From: Martelella lutilitoris
Lineage (GTDB): Bacteria > Pseudomonadota > Alphaproteobacteria > Rhizobiales > Rhizobiaceae
Reading direction: 5' to 3'
Assembly: GCF_016598595.1 (NCBI RefSeq)
Contig: NZ_CP066786.1
Location: 2,627,501 to 2,691,500 of the forward strand
DNA: 64,000 bases
This document shows positions 1-12,006 of this stretch, piece after piece (the first letter of the stretch is position 1; every line of letters begins with the position of its first letter). A program made the position numbers and the translations under genes. The notes under the pieces are model-generated. The model did no database searches, was not told where the DNA came from, and worked only from the letters and a program-made list of their open reading frames with translations.

Positions 1-1
1 G

Positions 2-550
2 CTCGAGGATCACCGCCGCTGGCGGGAAGACGGGCTCGCGCCGCCGCGCCTGTCGCTCAACCTGTCCCCGCACCGGCTCAGCGACCCGGCGCTGGTGCCG
101 GAGTTGCAGCGCACCGAGCTTCCGGCCGGCACCCTCACCTTCGAACTGCTGGAATCGATCTTCCTCGACCAGCAGGACGATGTCAGCGCCTACAATCTGA
201 AACAGATCCGGCGGCTCGGCATCAATATCGACGTCGATGATTTCGGCACCGGCTACACGTCGATCACCGGGCTGCTCAAGGTCGCGCCGAACGGTCTGAA
301 GATCGCGCGCGAACTGGTTATGCCGCTGCCCCGCTCATATGACCAGCGGGCCATTGTGAAGTCGATCGTCGATATCGGAAAAACCTTGAATATCAAAGTG
401 ATAGCAGAAGGCGTTGAAACGCGGCAACATGCCCGGATCCTGACGGAACTTGGCTGCGACGCGCTTCAGGGCTACTGGCTCGCCCGGCCGATGCCGGCAG
501 ACGCGATGGAAATGCTGCTGCGCCGGAAGATGGCCGAAGCTTCCGCCTGA
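2..550 (+). CDS. C-terminal part of an EAL-domain (c-di-GMP phosphodiesterase-type) protein, cut by the window edge
   Basis: The reading frame is open from base 2, so the start lies outside the window; only about 182 C-terminal residues are visible. They form the second half of an EAL domain: LSLNLSP, the Glu in FELLES, the metal-binding DDFGTGYTS, the Lys of LKIAREL, AEGVET and a final QGYWLARP. These match the catalytic motifs of c-di-GMP phosphodiesterases, so the domain is probably active, although the EAL tripeptide itself is off-window. It is a clear paralogue of the EAL half of the GGDEF-EAL protein at 48305-50890. Whether a GGDEF or sensor domain precedes it cannot be seen. It ends 37 bases before the convergent pyrG stop codon. 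Confidence 0.9.
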   Translation, partial: LEDHRRWREDGLAPPRLSLNLSPHRLSDPALVPELQRTELPAGTLTFELLESIFLDQQDDVSAYNLKQIRRLGINIDVDDFGTGYTSITGLLKVAPNGLKIARELVMPLPRSYDQRAIVKSIVDIGKTLNIKVIAEGVETRQHARILTELGCDALQGYWLARPMPADAMEMLLRRKMAEASA

Positions 551-587
551 GACAGGCTCAGGCGAAAGGCGCGAAAGCGCCCGTCTC

Positions 588-2865
<2,278 letters not shown>

Positions 2866-3174
2866 GAATGTCCAATCCGGCCCCGCCCGCGAGGTGCAAA
2901 CGGGGCAATCCAAGAATATCTGGCGTTTCTCTACATGAGGCGCGCTGTCAATCCAACCCCTTTTTCATGCCTGCCCGGCAAAGCCGCGACGGCCCGATTG
3001 CGGCTTTGCCCCTGGCAGGCTCGCCGCAAGCCGTGCCGGACCCCGTCCGCCGCCGTGCCGCGCCATGCCGCCAGGCACGCGAACATCACCCGAAAATCCG
3101 GACCGAAAGCCACTATTCCGGTTTTATTCCAGCATGTTGGAAGGATGGATGAAACCTACGCTCAAAGAACGGCC
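2866..3174. other. secG-tpiA intergenic region with a strong imperfect hairpin
   Basis: These 309 bases contain no credible gene. At 2969-3020 there is a long inverted repeat: 7 paired bases, a small asymmetric bulge, then 11 more, around a 12-base loop (2988-2999). On the minus strand, in which tpiA and secG are read, no U-run follows the stem, so it is not a standard intrinsic terminator. It could stabilise an mRNA end or separate tpiA from secG. Confidence 0.6.
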
Positions 3175-3945
3175 CTACAGAATATCCTCATAGGCATGGT
3201 ATATCGAGAGGAAGTCCGCAGCCTTCAGGCTTGCCCCGCCGATCAGGGCGCCGTTCACGTGCGGCACGCTCATCAGTTCCTTGGCATTGCCGGGCTTCAC
3301 CGACCCGCCATAGAGCAGGCGGAAGCGCTCGCCGGCGTCGCCGAAGCGTTCGATGAGATCGCGCCGCATGGCCGCGTGAACGTCCGCCACCTGCTCTGGA
3401 CCGGGCGTCTGGCCCGTGCCGATCGCCCAGACGGGCTCATAGGCGATGATCGTGTTGTCGCCCGTGGCATCGTCCGGCATGCTTTCGAAGAGCTGGCGGT
3501 GCAGCACGTCCATGGTGCGCCCGGCCGCGTGCTCCGACCGCGTCTCGCCAATGCAGACGATCGCCGTTAGTCCCTGGTCATAGGCGGCCCGTGCCTTGGT
3601 CGAGACGACCTTGTTGTTTTCCCTGTGCTCCTTGCGCCGCTCGGAATGGCCGACAATGACGTGGGTGGCGAAACAGTCGCGGATCATCTCCGCCGAGATG
3701 TCGCCCGTATGCGCGCCGGTGCGCGCCTTCTGGTGGCAATCCTGCGCGCCGATCAGGAGCCTGGTGTCCACCGTCAGCGTGGTTGCCACATAGAGCAGCG
3801 TCGCAGGCGGGCAGATCAGCGCATCCACTTTCCGCGACAGGGGTCCGCTGACGCCGTGGGCGATCGCCCTGATCTGGTCAAGCGATGCCCGGGTGCCGTT
3901 CATCTTCCAGTTCCCGGCGACCAGCGGTCGGATCTCGGATGTCAT
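3175..3945 (-). CDS. tpiA: Triose-phosphate isomerase
   Basis: This enzyme interconverts dihydroxyacetone phosphate and glyceraldehyde 3-phosphate in glycolysis and gluconeogenesis. The 256-residue TIM barrel has the family's catalytic set: the N-terminal Lys in NWKMN (Lys14), the electrophile His in VIVGHSERR (about residue 97), the base Glu in [10 protein letters not shown] (about 170) and the phosphate-binding GGSVKPGNA near the end. The start at 3945 gives [16 protein letters not shown]; an upstream ATG at 3981 adds 12 atypical residues. It heads the minus-strand set tpiA, secG, pyrG and is divergent from parE. Confidence 0.98.
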   Translation of the reverse strand: MTSEIRPLVAGNWKMNGTRASLDQIRAIAHGVSGPLSRKVDALICPPATLLYVATTLTVDTRLLIGAQDCHQKARTGAHTGDISAEMIRDCFATHVIVGHSERRKEHRENNKVVSTKARAAYDQGLTAIVCIGETRSEHAAGRTMDVLHRQLFESMPDDATGDNTIIAYEPVWAIGTGQTPGPEQVADVHAAMRRDLIERFGDAGERFRLLYGGSVKPGNAKELMSVPHVNGALIGGASLKAADFLSIYHAYEDIL

Positions 3946-4340
3946 CTGTCTTTTTCTCCCAATCTGTCTTGCGTCAGCCAACGTGGCTTATCGCTCCTTC
4001 TTCCCCTATTCGAAGCCGGGGCGCAAATGCCGCGATGCCGGCTCTCCTCATGCGCCGGCCTGAACATCGCCGTCTTGTCCCAGAACAAACCGCTGGAACA
4101 GGGCCGAGAAACTTGTGGCTGCAACCGCCGCCTAATCGGTTTGACGCCCGCTTAAATCGAATCGTCCCGCACGGACCGCCCCTTGGCCGCAGCCCTTTTG
4201 CCATGCCGCCGCGCCTTCATCCACAGCCGGACTGCGACAATTTGGCACGGCATCGCCTAACGGCCCATTCTTTGCCAGAATAGAGCACTGATTCGCCTAT
4301 AAGGCGCATGCAAACCAACCTCAACATTCTGCCGGACCTT
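3946..4340. promoter_or_regulatory. Divergent tpiA/parE intergenic region
   Basis: No gene is visible in this stretch. It must hold the promoters of tpiA (minus) and parE (plus). A CTATAA hexamer at 4297-4302 with TTGCCA 19 bases upstream (4272-4277) is a weak sigma70-like candidate for parE. If it is used, transcription would begin near 4308 and favour the parE ATG at 4341 over the one at 4308. Confidence 0.35.
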
Positions 4341-6398
4341 ATGGATAACAGCAAAGACCTCTTCGCCGATCTTTCGGGCAACAGCAAGAAGCCAGCCGAT
4401 GACGAGGCGGCGCCGCGCCCCGCCCGCAAGGCAGCCGGAAAGCCGGCCGCAGGCATCAAGGCGGCCGACGGAGACTACGGCGCGTCCTCGATCCGCGTGC
4501 TGGAAGGGCTGGAGCCGGTGCGCATGCGGCCGGGCATGTATATCGGCGGAACCGACGACAAGGCGCTGCACCATCTCTTCGCCGAAGTCATCGACAACTC
4601 GATGGACGAGGCCGTTGCCGGCCATGCGGATTTCATCGAGGTGCATCTCGACGCCGAAGGCGTGCTGACCGTCACGGATAATGGCCGGGGCATACCGGTG
4701 GAGAACCATCCCCAGGTGCCGGGCAAGTCGACGCTCGAAGTGATCATGACCAAGCTTCATGCCGGCGGCAAGTTCGACGGCAAGGCCTACGAGACCTCCG
4801 GCGGCCTGCACGGCGTCGGCGTTTCCGTGGTCAACGCGCTGTCCGACATGCTGGAAGTGGAAGTCGCCCGCGAGCGGCGTCTTTACCGGCTGGCCTTCTC
4901 GCGCGGCGTGCCGCAGGGCGAACTACAGGACCTTGGACCGATCCAGAACCGTCGCGGCACGCGCGTGCGCTTTCACCCCGACGCCGAGATCTTCGGACCG
5001 CGGGCGAAATTCGATCCGGCCCGCGTCATGCGCATGGCCCGCTCCAAGGCCTATCTCTTCGGCGGCGTGGAGATCCGCTGGTCCTGCGACCCATCACTGG
5101 TGGAAGGCAATGACGACGTACCGGACAAGGCCGTGTTCCACTTCCCCGGCGGGCTGAAGGACTATCTGGCGGCCACCATCGGCAAGGATTTCACCGTCAC
5201 CCGTGAAATCTTCGCCGGCAAGACGGAGAAGACCGGCGGCCATGGCGCGGTCGAATGGGCCGTCTCCTGGTATGGCGGCGATCCCGACGTTCACTCCTAC
5301 TGCAATACCGTTCCCACTCCCGAGGGCGGAACGCATGAGGCGGGTCTGCGCCAGGCGCTGATGCGGGGCCTGAAAAATTATGCCGAGATGATCGGCAACA
5401 AGCGCGGCGCGCAGATCACCACCGACGACGTGATGATCTCGGCGATCGGCATGCTCTCGGTCTTCATCCGCGAGCCGGAATTTGTCGGCCAGACCAAGGA
5501 CAGGCTGGCAACCGTGGAGGCCCAGCGCATTGTCGAGAACGCGCTGCGCGACCCCTTCGACCTCTATCTCTCCGCCAATCCGATGGAAGCCGAAAAGCTT
5601 CTCGACTGGGTGATCGAACGCTCCGAGGAACGGCTTCGCCGGCGCAAGGAGCGCGAGGTCAACCGCAAGTCCGCCGTCAAGAAGCTGCGGCTTCCCGGCA
5701 AGCTTGCCGACTGTTCGCAGAACACGGCGGCAGGGGCGGAGCTGTTTCTGGTCGAGGGCGATTCGGCCGGCGGCTCGGCCAAGCAGGCGCGCAACCGCAC
5801 CAACCAGGCGATCCTGCCGCTCAGGGGCAAGATCCTGAACGTGGCGAGCGCCGGACGCGACAAGTTCACGTCCAACCAGTTGCTCGCCGACATGATCCAG
5901 GCGCTCGGCTGCGGCACGCGGACGAAATACCGCGAAGAGGACCTGCGCTACGAGCGCATCATCATCATGACCGATGCGGACGTCGACGGCGCCCACATTG
6001 CCTCGCTGCTGATCACGTTCTTCTACAAGGAGATGCCGGAGCTGATCCGCCAGGGCCACCTTTATCTGGCCGTGCCGCCGCTCTACAAGATCACCCAGGG
6101 CGGCAAGACGGCCTATGCCCGTGATGACGCTCACCGCGCCGAGCTGATGGAGAGCTATTTCACCGGGCGCGGCAAGGTCGAGATCAGCCGGTTCAAGGGT
6201 CTTGGCGAAATGCTGCCCGCCCAGTTGAAGGAAACCACGATGGACCCGAAGAAGCGCATGCTGCTGAGGGTCGATATCGACGCGGTTGACTTCGAGGGCA
6301 CCAAGACCGCCGTCGACGACCTGATGGGCACCAAGGCCGACGCCCGTTTCCGCTTCATCCAGGAAAACGCAGCCTTCGCGGAGAACCTGGATATCTAG
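4341..6398 (+). CDS. parE: DNA topoisomerase IV subunit B
   Basis: ParE is the ATPase subunit of the type IIA topoisomerase that decatenates daughter chromosomes, together with ParC (not in this window). The roughly 685-residue product has the GHKL ATPase (EVIDNSMDEA, DNGRGIPVENHP and the ATP lid GGLHGVGVSVVNA), the transducer domain, and a TOPRIM domain with LVEGDSAGGSAKQ and the metal-binding DADVDGAHI. It lacks the long insertion of enterobacterial GyrB. An in-frame ATG at 4308 adds 11 residues. I prefer 4341, which yields the MDNSKDLF-type N-terminus that I recall for rhizobial ParE, but neither start has a convincing ribosome binding site. Confidence 0.95.
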   Translation: MDNSKDLFADLSGNSKKPADDEAAPRPARKAAGKPAAGIKAADGDYGASSIRVLEGLEPVRMRPGMYIGGTDDKALHHLFAEVIDNSMDEAVAGHADFIEVHLDAEGVLTVTDNGRGIPVENHPQVPGKSTLEVIMTKLHAGGKFDGKAYETSGGLHGVGVSVVNALSDMLEVEVARERRLYRLAFSRGVPQGELQDLGPIQNRRGTRVRFHPDAEIFGPRAKFDPARVMRMARSKAYLFGGVEIRWSCDPSLVEGNDDVPDKAVFHFPGGLKDYLAATIGKDFTVTREIFAGKTEKTGGHGAVEWAVSWYGGDPDVHSYCNTVPTPEGGTHEAGLRQALMRGLKNYAEMIGNKRGAQITTDDVMISAIGMLSVFIREPEFVGQTKDRLATVEAQRIVENALRDPFDLYLSANPMEAEKLLDWVIERSEERLRRRKEREVNRKSAVKKLRLPGKLADCSQNTAAGAELFLVEGDSAGGSAKQARNRTNQAILPLRGKILNVASAGRDKFTSNQLLADMIQALGCGTRTKYREEDLRYERIIIMTDADVDGAHIASLLITFFYKEMPELIRQGHLYLAVPPLYKITQGGKTAYARDDAHRAELMESYFTGRGKVEISRFKGLGEMLPAQLKETTMDPKKRMLLRVDIDAVDFEGTKTAVDDLMGTKADARFRFIQENAAFAENLDI

Positions 6399-6742
6399 CG
6401 CATCCCGCCAGGAGCCGATCGGCTTTGACGGGCCGCCGGTGGCGTTCAGGCCATGCCTCCCACCCCAAGACGAGATCGCCGCAACTCCGCGAAGCAGGTT
6501 TGTCCGCGCTGCGTTCGTTTCATGCTCTTGCCTCATGAGCATGAAGACGACGAGCCAAGGTCAAAATCTGCGATAGAATATTTTTTCACATAAATTTCAT
6601 CAACTTATATGGTTAACTTCACATCACTAGGCTGAAGTTCATGCAGAGGATTAACGGTGAATACCCGTCATTGGCACCTTTGCTTGCCTGCCAAACCCGG
6701 GCAAATTATAGTCCGCACAAGCGCCTTCAAACGGAAAGAGCC
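6399..6742. promoter_or_regulatory. Intergenic region upstream of the patatin-like gene
   Basis: This 344-base stretch has no gene I can support. Its second half (about 6575-6640) is markedly AT-rich for this genome and likely contains the promoter of the downstream lipase gene. I see no clear terminator after parE and no convincing operator. Confidence 0.4.
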
Positions 6743-7684
6743 ATGGTCCAACGTCGTAACTTCCTGCTTGCCGCAGGCGCCGGTCTGATGGCCGGATCCG
6801 CCCGGGCGCAAGCGCCGCTGTCAAAGGATCCCGCCATGGCCGACATCGCCGAGGACGATTCACGCGAGAAAGAAGGGCTTGCGCTCGCCCTTGGCGGCGG
6901 CGCGGCGAAGGCCTTCGCCCATATCCCCTATCTGGAAAGCCTGGATACGCTCGGCATTCGCCCGAAAGAAGTCGCGGGCACCTCGATGGGCTCGATCCTC
7001 GGCGCGCTCTATTGCGATGGCATGAGCGGCCGCGAGATTCGCGACTATGTCATTGACCTGTTCACGCGCCGCCAGTCCCTTCTGAAGAAGCTCCTGATCG
7101 ATACCGGCGACACCTGGGGGTCGCTGATCAACATCTTCCGGCCAGCCGTCGTGGAGCCCGAAATCCTGTTCGCGGCACTGTTTCCCGAGGGCATGGCCCG
7201 GGATTTTGCCGGGCTCGAAATACCGCTGACCATCGTCGCCACCGACTTCTATCGCCAGAACGAATATGTGATGCGCGAGGGACCGCTTCTCTCGGCAATT
7301 GCCGCCTCCTCCTGCCTGCCCGTGCTTCTGACGCCCGTCCGCCGCGACGGGCGGGTGCTGATCGACGGCGGCTTCGTCAATCCGACGCCCTTCGATCTCC
7401 TCGACAAGGCCCGCTACTTCACCGTCGCAATCGACGTGACCGGAACCGATGTCGAGGACACCGGCGAAATTCCGGGCTCGTTCGAAACCTGGGCCGGCTC
7501 CTTCAGCATCACCCAGCGCTCGATCGTCGCCGAGAAGGTGAAATGCGCGCGTCCCGACATCTTCATCGAACCGGCGGTCGGCGGCTTCAATCCGATGGAT
7601 TTCTTCGAGGTCGAGGACATTCTCGCCGCCGCGGGTTCCGATCAGGACGCCTTCAAACGCCGAATTGAAAAAATATTCAATTAA
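6743..7684 (+). CDS. Patatin-like phospholipase, Tat-type exported
   Basis: This is a serine lipid acyl hydrolase of the patatin/RssA group. The 313-residue product starts with a likely twin-arginine signal (RRNFLLAAGAG, with cleavage near ARAQA). The patatin catalytic features follow in order: the oxyanion-hole GGGAAK (residues 51-56), the nucleophile elbow GTSMG with Ser81, and the Asp of the dyad in DGGFVNP near residue 207. I chose the ATG at 6743 because it has a GGAAAGAG ribosome binding site and gives the signal peptide directly; an earlier ATG at 6641 adds 34 residues without such features. The natural substrate is unknown. Confidence 0.88.
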   Translation: MVQRRNFLLAAGAGLMAGSARAQAPLSKDPAMADIAEDDSREKEGLALALGGGAAKAFAHIPYLESLDTLGIRPKEVAGTSMGSILGALYCDGMSGREIRDYVIDLFTRRQSLLKKLLIDTGDTWGSLINIFRPAVVEPEILFAALFPEGMARDFAGLEIPLTIVATDFYRQNEYVMREGPLLSAIAASSCLPVLLTPVRRDGRVLIDGGFVNPTPFDLLDKARYFTVAIDVTGTDVEDTGEIPGSFETWAGSFSITQRSIVAEKVKCARPDIFIEPAVGGFNPMDFFEVEDILAAAGSDQDAFKRRIEKIFN

Positions 7685-7726
7685 ACAAATAATTATAACA
7701 AAGAACAGAGAGACGGGTTGAACGAG

Positions 7727-9400
7727 ATGGAACAGGATGATCGCCAAGGCCGGCGCTGGTACAGCATCAGCATTTTTGCCCTTTCTCTGGGCTTGGTGTT
7801 TTTCGCCGCTTCGCTGACACCGTCGCTCATTCCGCGCGGCTGGCCGCTGCAGGGCGTGCTGGCCGGCCTGGTGATGGCGCTTGGCTACATGATCGGCCGG
7901 TTTCTGCTGGCGCTCTGGCGCGCGCTGCAGATCCCCGAGCCGCGCGGCACCTGGCGGCTCGTCGGCCGCGCCATTGTTCTTGCGGCCTCGCTTGTCCTGC
8001 TCGTCTTCTGCCTGTCGATGTGGACCGAATGGCAGAATTCCGTGCGCTCGCGCGTCAACATGGAGCTTCTGGAAGGCGGCGCGGTGCTGGCCATTCTCGT
8101 CATCGGACTTGTGACCTTTGCCGTCCTGTTCGTGATCGGCGCGCTGTTCCAGTCCGCATTCGACGCGCTCCGGCGCCGGCTCTACCGGGTCATTCCGCCG
8201 CGCGCGGCCAATCTGCTCGGTCTGGTGATCGTGCTGCTCGTCATCTTCGTCGCCTCGCGCGACTGGGTCCTGCCGTCGGCCATCGAGTTCCTGGACGAGA
8301 CCTATGAGACGGCGCAGGACCTGTTCGAAACCGCGCCGCCCGCGCCGACGGACGCCTTCATTCCCGGCAGCCGCGAATCGCTCGTCAGCTGGGAGGCGAT
8401 GGGGCAGCCCGGGCGCAACTTCGTCACCGGCGCGCCCTCGGCGGCGGACATTGAGGCCTTCAGCGGCGTTCCCGCCGAACGCCCGATCCGCGTCTATGTC
8501 GGCCGTTCGCAGGACGAAGACCCGAAGGAAAGAGCCGAAATCGCGCTGCAGGAACTGATCCGGCTCGGCGCATTCGACCGCAAGATCCTGCTGATCGCCA
8601 GTCCCACCGGCACCGGCTGGCTCGACCCCGGCGCCCATGACACGCTGGAATTCATGCAGAACGGCGATGTTGCGACGGTCGCGGTGCAGTACTCCTTCCT
8701 TCAGTCGCCGCTGGCGCTGATCTTCGAGACCGACACGGGCCTCGAGCAGGCGACCGCGACCATGAATGCCGTCTACCACCACTGGCTCACGCTGCCGGAG
8801 GACAGCCGCCCGGAGCTTTACATGCACGGCATCAGCCTCGGCGCCTGGTCGTCGATGCATTCCTTCAACGTTTTCCAGATGCTGGACCAGCCCGTGGCGG
8901 GCGCTGTCTGGGCTGGCCCGCCCTTCCCGTCCTATCTGTGGCGCCAGACGGTTTCGGCGCGCAACGAGGGCACGCCCTATGTCCTGCCGATTGTCGATGA
9001 CGGCGCGGTCGTCCGCTTCTCCTCGCAGTTCCGCAAGCCTTCGCAGAGCGGTGACGCGTGGGGTCGAATCAGAATAAACTTTCTCCAATACGCCTCTGAT
9101 CCCATTGTATTTTTCGAGCCGAATTCCGGCTTCCGCGAGCCGGAATGGATGAAGGAGAAACCGGCGCCCGACGTCTCGCCCTACCTGCGCTTCGTGCCGG
9201 TGGTGACCCAGTTCCAGCTTGCCCTCGACATGGCGTTGTCAAAGGCGCTTCCGGCAGGCTTCGGGCACAATTACCTTGCGCGTGACTATATCGACGCCTG
9301 GGTCGCCGTTTCCAATCCCGATGACTGGAGCCCGGTCCGCACCCAGGCGCTGAAGGACATCTGCAATCTCGGCAGGGATACCGGCTGCGCGGTGGAATAA
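7727..9400 (+). CDS. Membrane-bound alpha/beta-hydrolase (Abhydrolase_9/COG4425 type)
   Basis: This polytopic inner-membrane protein carries a C-terminal hydrolase domain. The first roughly 190 residues hold about five membrane helices (the first is ISIFALSLGLVFFAASL). The rest is soluble and contains a GISLG nucleophile elbow with Ser370. The overall plan matches the family formerly called predicted membrane protein COG4425, whose substrates are not established. A TTG at 7718 could add three residues: it sits closer to the AGAGAGA ribosome binding site, while the ATG at 7727 has a longer spacer. The gene follows the patatin gene by about 40 bases on the same strand, so the two putative lipid hydrolases may be co-transcribed. 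Confidence 0.85.
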   Translation: MEQDDRQGRRWYSISIFALSLGLVFFAASLTPSLIPRGWPLQGVLAGLVMALGYMIGRFLLALWRALQIPEPRGTWRLVGRAIVLAASLVLLVFCLSMWTEWQNSVRSRVNMELLEGGAVLAILVIGLVTFAVLFVIGALFQSAFDALRRRLYRVIPPRAANLLGLVIVLLVIFVASRDWVLPSAIEFLDETYETAQDLFETAPPAPTDAFIPGSRESLVSWEAMGQPGRNFVTGAPSAADIEAFSGVPAERPIRVYVGRSQDEDPKERAEIALQELIRLGAFDRKILLIASPTGTGWLDPGAHDTLEFMQNGDVATVAVQYSFLQSPLALIFETDTGLEQATATMNAVYHHWLTLPEDSRPELYMHGISLGAWSSMHSFNVFQMLDQPVAGAVWAGPPFPSYLWRQTVSARNEGTPYVLPIVDDGAVVRFSSQFRKPSQSGDAWGRIRINFLQYASDPIVFFEPNSGFREPEWMKEKPAPDVSPYLRFVPVVTQFQLALDMALSKALPAGFGHNYLARDYIDAWVAVSNPDDWSPVRTQALKDICNLGRDTGCAVE

Positions 9401-9563
9401 GGCCCCGGCAGGAGCAGGCGCGGCAAAACTGCGTGTTTTCGGTCACACCTGCCCGGCCAAGCAACCCGATGGCGCAATTGTGACCGGGTGACGCTATCAA
9501 GGTGGAACGCGCTCGGCTAAAAGCCGTTTAGGACTAGACTTTTCCAATGATCAAGAGGCTTGA

Positions 9564-10265
9564 ATGCTCGTTGACAAGACGATGGCGCGCCGCACCTTCC
9601 TTCTCGGCGCCGTTTCGACCACCGCAATCCTCACCGGCTGCGTGAGCCAGTACCCGGCCCAGCCCGTGGCCCCGGCGGAACCGCTGATCGGCGGCACGCC
9701 CTACACCGCGGCGGAGCTCGACGCGATGTACGGTCCGCTGGAGGACAATGGTTACATGATCCCGGCCGTTCCGTGGCGTCAGATCGACCCGCTCTACTAC
9801 CGCCAGGAAGTGCGGGATCCGACCGGCGAAGCGCCCGGCACGGTCGTCGTCGATACGCCGAACCGCTTCCTTTACCTCGTCGGCGAGAATGGCATGGCCA
9901 TGCGCTACGGCGTCGGCATCGGCCGCGCCGGCTTCTCCTGGGGCGGCAACGGCGTGATCAAGTGGAAGCAGGAATGGCCGAAATGGTTCCCCCCGAAGGA
10001 GATGATCGAGCGCGACCCGAAGCTTGAGAAATACTCCAACGAGAACGGCGGCATGGAGCCGGGCCTGATGAACCCGCTCGGCGCGCGCGCGCTCTACATC
10101 TTCGAAAACGGCAAGGACACGCTCTACCGCGTCCACGGCAATCCGGACTGGACCTCGATCGGCAAGGCCGTCTCCTCCGGCTGCATCCGCATGCTGAACC
10201 AGGATGTGATCGACCTGTACAACCGGGTCAACAACCTCCCGACCCCGATCGTCGTCTATCAGTAA
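9564..10265 (+). CDS. L,D-transpeptidase (YkuD domain) lipoprotein
   Basis: This periplasmic enzyme is predicted to form 3-3 peptidoglycan cross-links or attach proteins to peptidoglycan. The 233-residue product has an N-terminal signal with a twin arginine (ARRTFLL) and a lipobox LTGC, making Cys26 the probable lipidated residue. The YkuD catalytic signature is HG (His191) followed by SSGCIRM with nucleophile Cys207. It sits alone between the membrane hydrolase and the FMN reductase. Rhizobiales use L,D-transpeptidases heavily for polar growth, which fits, though the specific role of this paralogue is unknown. Confidence 0.92.
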   Translation: MLVDKTMARRTFLLGAVSTTAILTGCVSQYPAQPVAPAEPLIGGTPYTAAELDAMYGPLEDNGYMIPAVPWRQIDPLYYRQEVRDPTGEAPGTVVVDTPNRFLYLVGENGMAMRYGVGIGRAGFSWGGNGVIKWKQEWPKWFPPKEMIERDPKLEKYSNENGGMEPGLMNPLGARALYIFENGKDTLYRVHGNPDWTSIGKAVSSGCIRMLNQDVIDLYNRVNNLPTPIVVYQ

Positions 10266-10528
10266 GGAGAAGCGGTCGAAACCGGCCAGCTCTCCTTGTC
10301 AGCCAAGCCTCACGCCTCGCCTTCCGGCGGGGCGCAAATGTTTTTTGATCGCTTGCGGTTACCGGCGTGTGACCTGGTCTCATCTCTGCCCTCCCTTGCC
10401 TCGCTCATCTCACCCCCCTATTTTCCTCACGTGTTGATTTGAGACCGGCGGGCCGTCTTGCCTCCGGTCTGTTCTTTCGTAATTTGGCGCAGACGACATG
10501 TCCCTCGCGCCGCGGCCAGGAGAATTCC

Positions 10529-11095
10529 ATGAAGCTCAACATCATCATCGGCAGCACCCGCCCGGGCCGGGTCGGCCCGTCTATTGCCAAATGGGTCGGC
10601 GATTTCGCCCGCGACCATGGCAAGTTCGAAGTCGAGGTCGTCGATCTCGACGATTTCAAGCTGCCCTTCCTTGATGAGCCGAAGCATCCGCGGCTGCAGG
10701 AATACGAGCATGAGCATACCCGCAAGTGGAGCGAGAGCGTCGCTTCCGCCGACGCCTTCATCTTCGTGACCCCGGAATATGACTTCTTCGCCCCGGCAAC
10801 GCTCGTGAACGCGCTGCAGGTGGTCTACAAGGAATGGGGCTACAAGCCGGCCGGCGTCGTCAGCTATGGCGGCGTCTCCGGCGGGCTGCGCGCCGCTCAG
10901 GAGCTGCGCACGCTGATCGTCAACCTCAACGCCCACCCCCTTCCCCAGGTCGTGCCGATTCCCTTCTTCCCGAAATTCCTCGGCGAAGACGGCAAGCTGA
11001 CGCCGAATGACGAGATGAAGGCAGGCGCGACCGGCCTGCTCGACGAACTCTACAAATGGGCCGGCCCGCTGGCCGAAATGCGCAAGTCCGCCTGA
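10529..11095 (+). CDS. NADPH-dependent FMN reductase / flavodoxin-like NAD(P)H:quinone oxidoreductase
   Basis: The 188-residue protein has the flavodoxin-like fold. GSTRPGR near residue 8 is the FMN phosphate-binding loop of this family, and TPEYDFFAPATLVNAL matches the conserved region that usually reads TPEYN. It probably reduces FMN, quinones or azo compounds with NADPH; the physiological substrate cannot be told from sequence. The ATG at 10529 has a good AGGAGA ribosome binding site; the frame is open further upstream but without family similarity. A perfect intrinsic terminator follows directly. Confidence 0.9.
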   Translation: MKLNIIIGSTRPGRVGPSIAKWVGDFARDHGKFEVEVVDLDDFKLPFLDEPKHPRLQEYEHEHTRKWSESVASADAFIFVTPEYDFFAPATLVNALQVVYKEWGYKPAGVVSYGGVSGGLRAAQELRTLIVNLNAHPLPQVVPIPFFPKFLGEDGKLTPNDEMKAGATGLLDELYKWAGPLAEMRKSA

Positions 11096-11103
11096 TCGAT
11101 GAT

Positions 11104-11132
11104 GCCGGGCAGGATACCTGCCCGGCTTTTTT
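11104..11132 (+). terminator. Intrinsic terminator of the FMN reductase gene
   Basis: A perfect 10-bp stem (GCCGGGCAGG / CCTGCCCGGC) with a 3-base loop is followed by six T residues, beginning 8 bases after the stop codon. Confidence 0.9.
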
Positions 11133-11249
11133 GCGCGCGGGCGACGCAAAACTGTCATATTACAAGTGGAAAGGCGCAGAACGCCGTTTCCAAGCGGCCC
11201 GCATTCGGTCATCCTGCCTCCTGTGGGAGACCCGGTTGGAGGAATGACG

Positions 11250-11924
11250 ATGGACATTCGCCGCATGAAAGTCTGGCTGCTCGGCATGGCGTCAGACGAC
11301 CCCCTTCCTTTCGATCCGCAGGCAAACCGCCCCGACTGTCTGTGTCTTCCCGCCAAGGGCGAGGAACGGCTTGAGGAGCGAATCGCGTCGCTCAGGAGCG
11401 TGTTGCCTTCGCTGCCGATCTTCCTGATCTGCGAACCGATATCAAAAGCCTATAATGTCGACGATTTTTCGCGCGCCGCCCGCGCCGCGCCCGACGGCAT
11501 CATCCTGCGCGGCGTGGAAAGCGCCGCCCGCATCCAGATGGCCGAGACCCTGCTGCGCGTCGTCGAGGCGCGCGAGGAGTTGGAAGAAGGCTCGATCGCG
11601 CTGATCGCCATGATCGGCGACAATGGCGGCGGGCTCCTGAATGCCCGCCATTTTCTCCACAGGCACCGCCGCCTGATCGCGCTCGGCTATGACGGAGACG
11701 CGCTGGAGCCGGCAGACGGCGAGATTGCCCGTCAGGGCGCCGTCGCGACCATGCTCGCCGCGCGCAATCTCGGCGTGCCGGCCATCGATTTTTCGGCGGC
11801 ACGTTCTCCGGCAGAGGCATTCGAGAGCTCGTGCCACCATGCCGCGCGCACGGGCTTTGCCGGCAAGCTGACCGAAAACCCGGACCATATCGGCATCATC
11901 AAGAACGCCTTCGGCGCGGCCTGA
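11250..11924 (+). CDS. Short HpcH/HpaI aldolase / CitE-like protein
   Basis: The product is about 224 residues, shorter than CitE-type enzymes (about 280-300). The barrel end is recognisable: GFAGKLTENPDHIGIIKNAF corresponds to the CitE-family motif GF-GK-IHP-QI--IN-AF, and an early segment (GIILRGVESAA) fits the strand that normally carries metal or substrate ligands. The usual RSLLFVPG start is not visible. It may cleave or condense an acyl-CoA-like substrate, or have lost activity. GGAGGA at 11238-11243 abuts an ATG at 11244 and is 6 bases from the ATG at 11250, so I prefer the latter. Confidence 0.7.
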   Translation: MDIRRMKVWLLGMASDDPLPFDPQANRPDCLCLPAKGEERLEERIASLRSVLPSLPIFLICEPISKAYNVDDFSRAARAAPDGIILRGVESAARIQMAETLLRVVEAREELEEGSIALIAMIGDNGGGLLNARHFLHRHRRLIALGYDGDALEPADGEIARQGAVATMLAARNLGVPAIDFSAARSPAEAFESSCHHAARTGFAGKLTENPDHIGIIKNAFGAA

Positions 11925-12006
11925 GAGGCATTCCGACGGGGAACAATTCCGGCGTGGAGCGGTTGAACCGGCAGAACCCTTTCCATGAAACATCCCGCCG
12001 GATACC

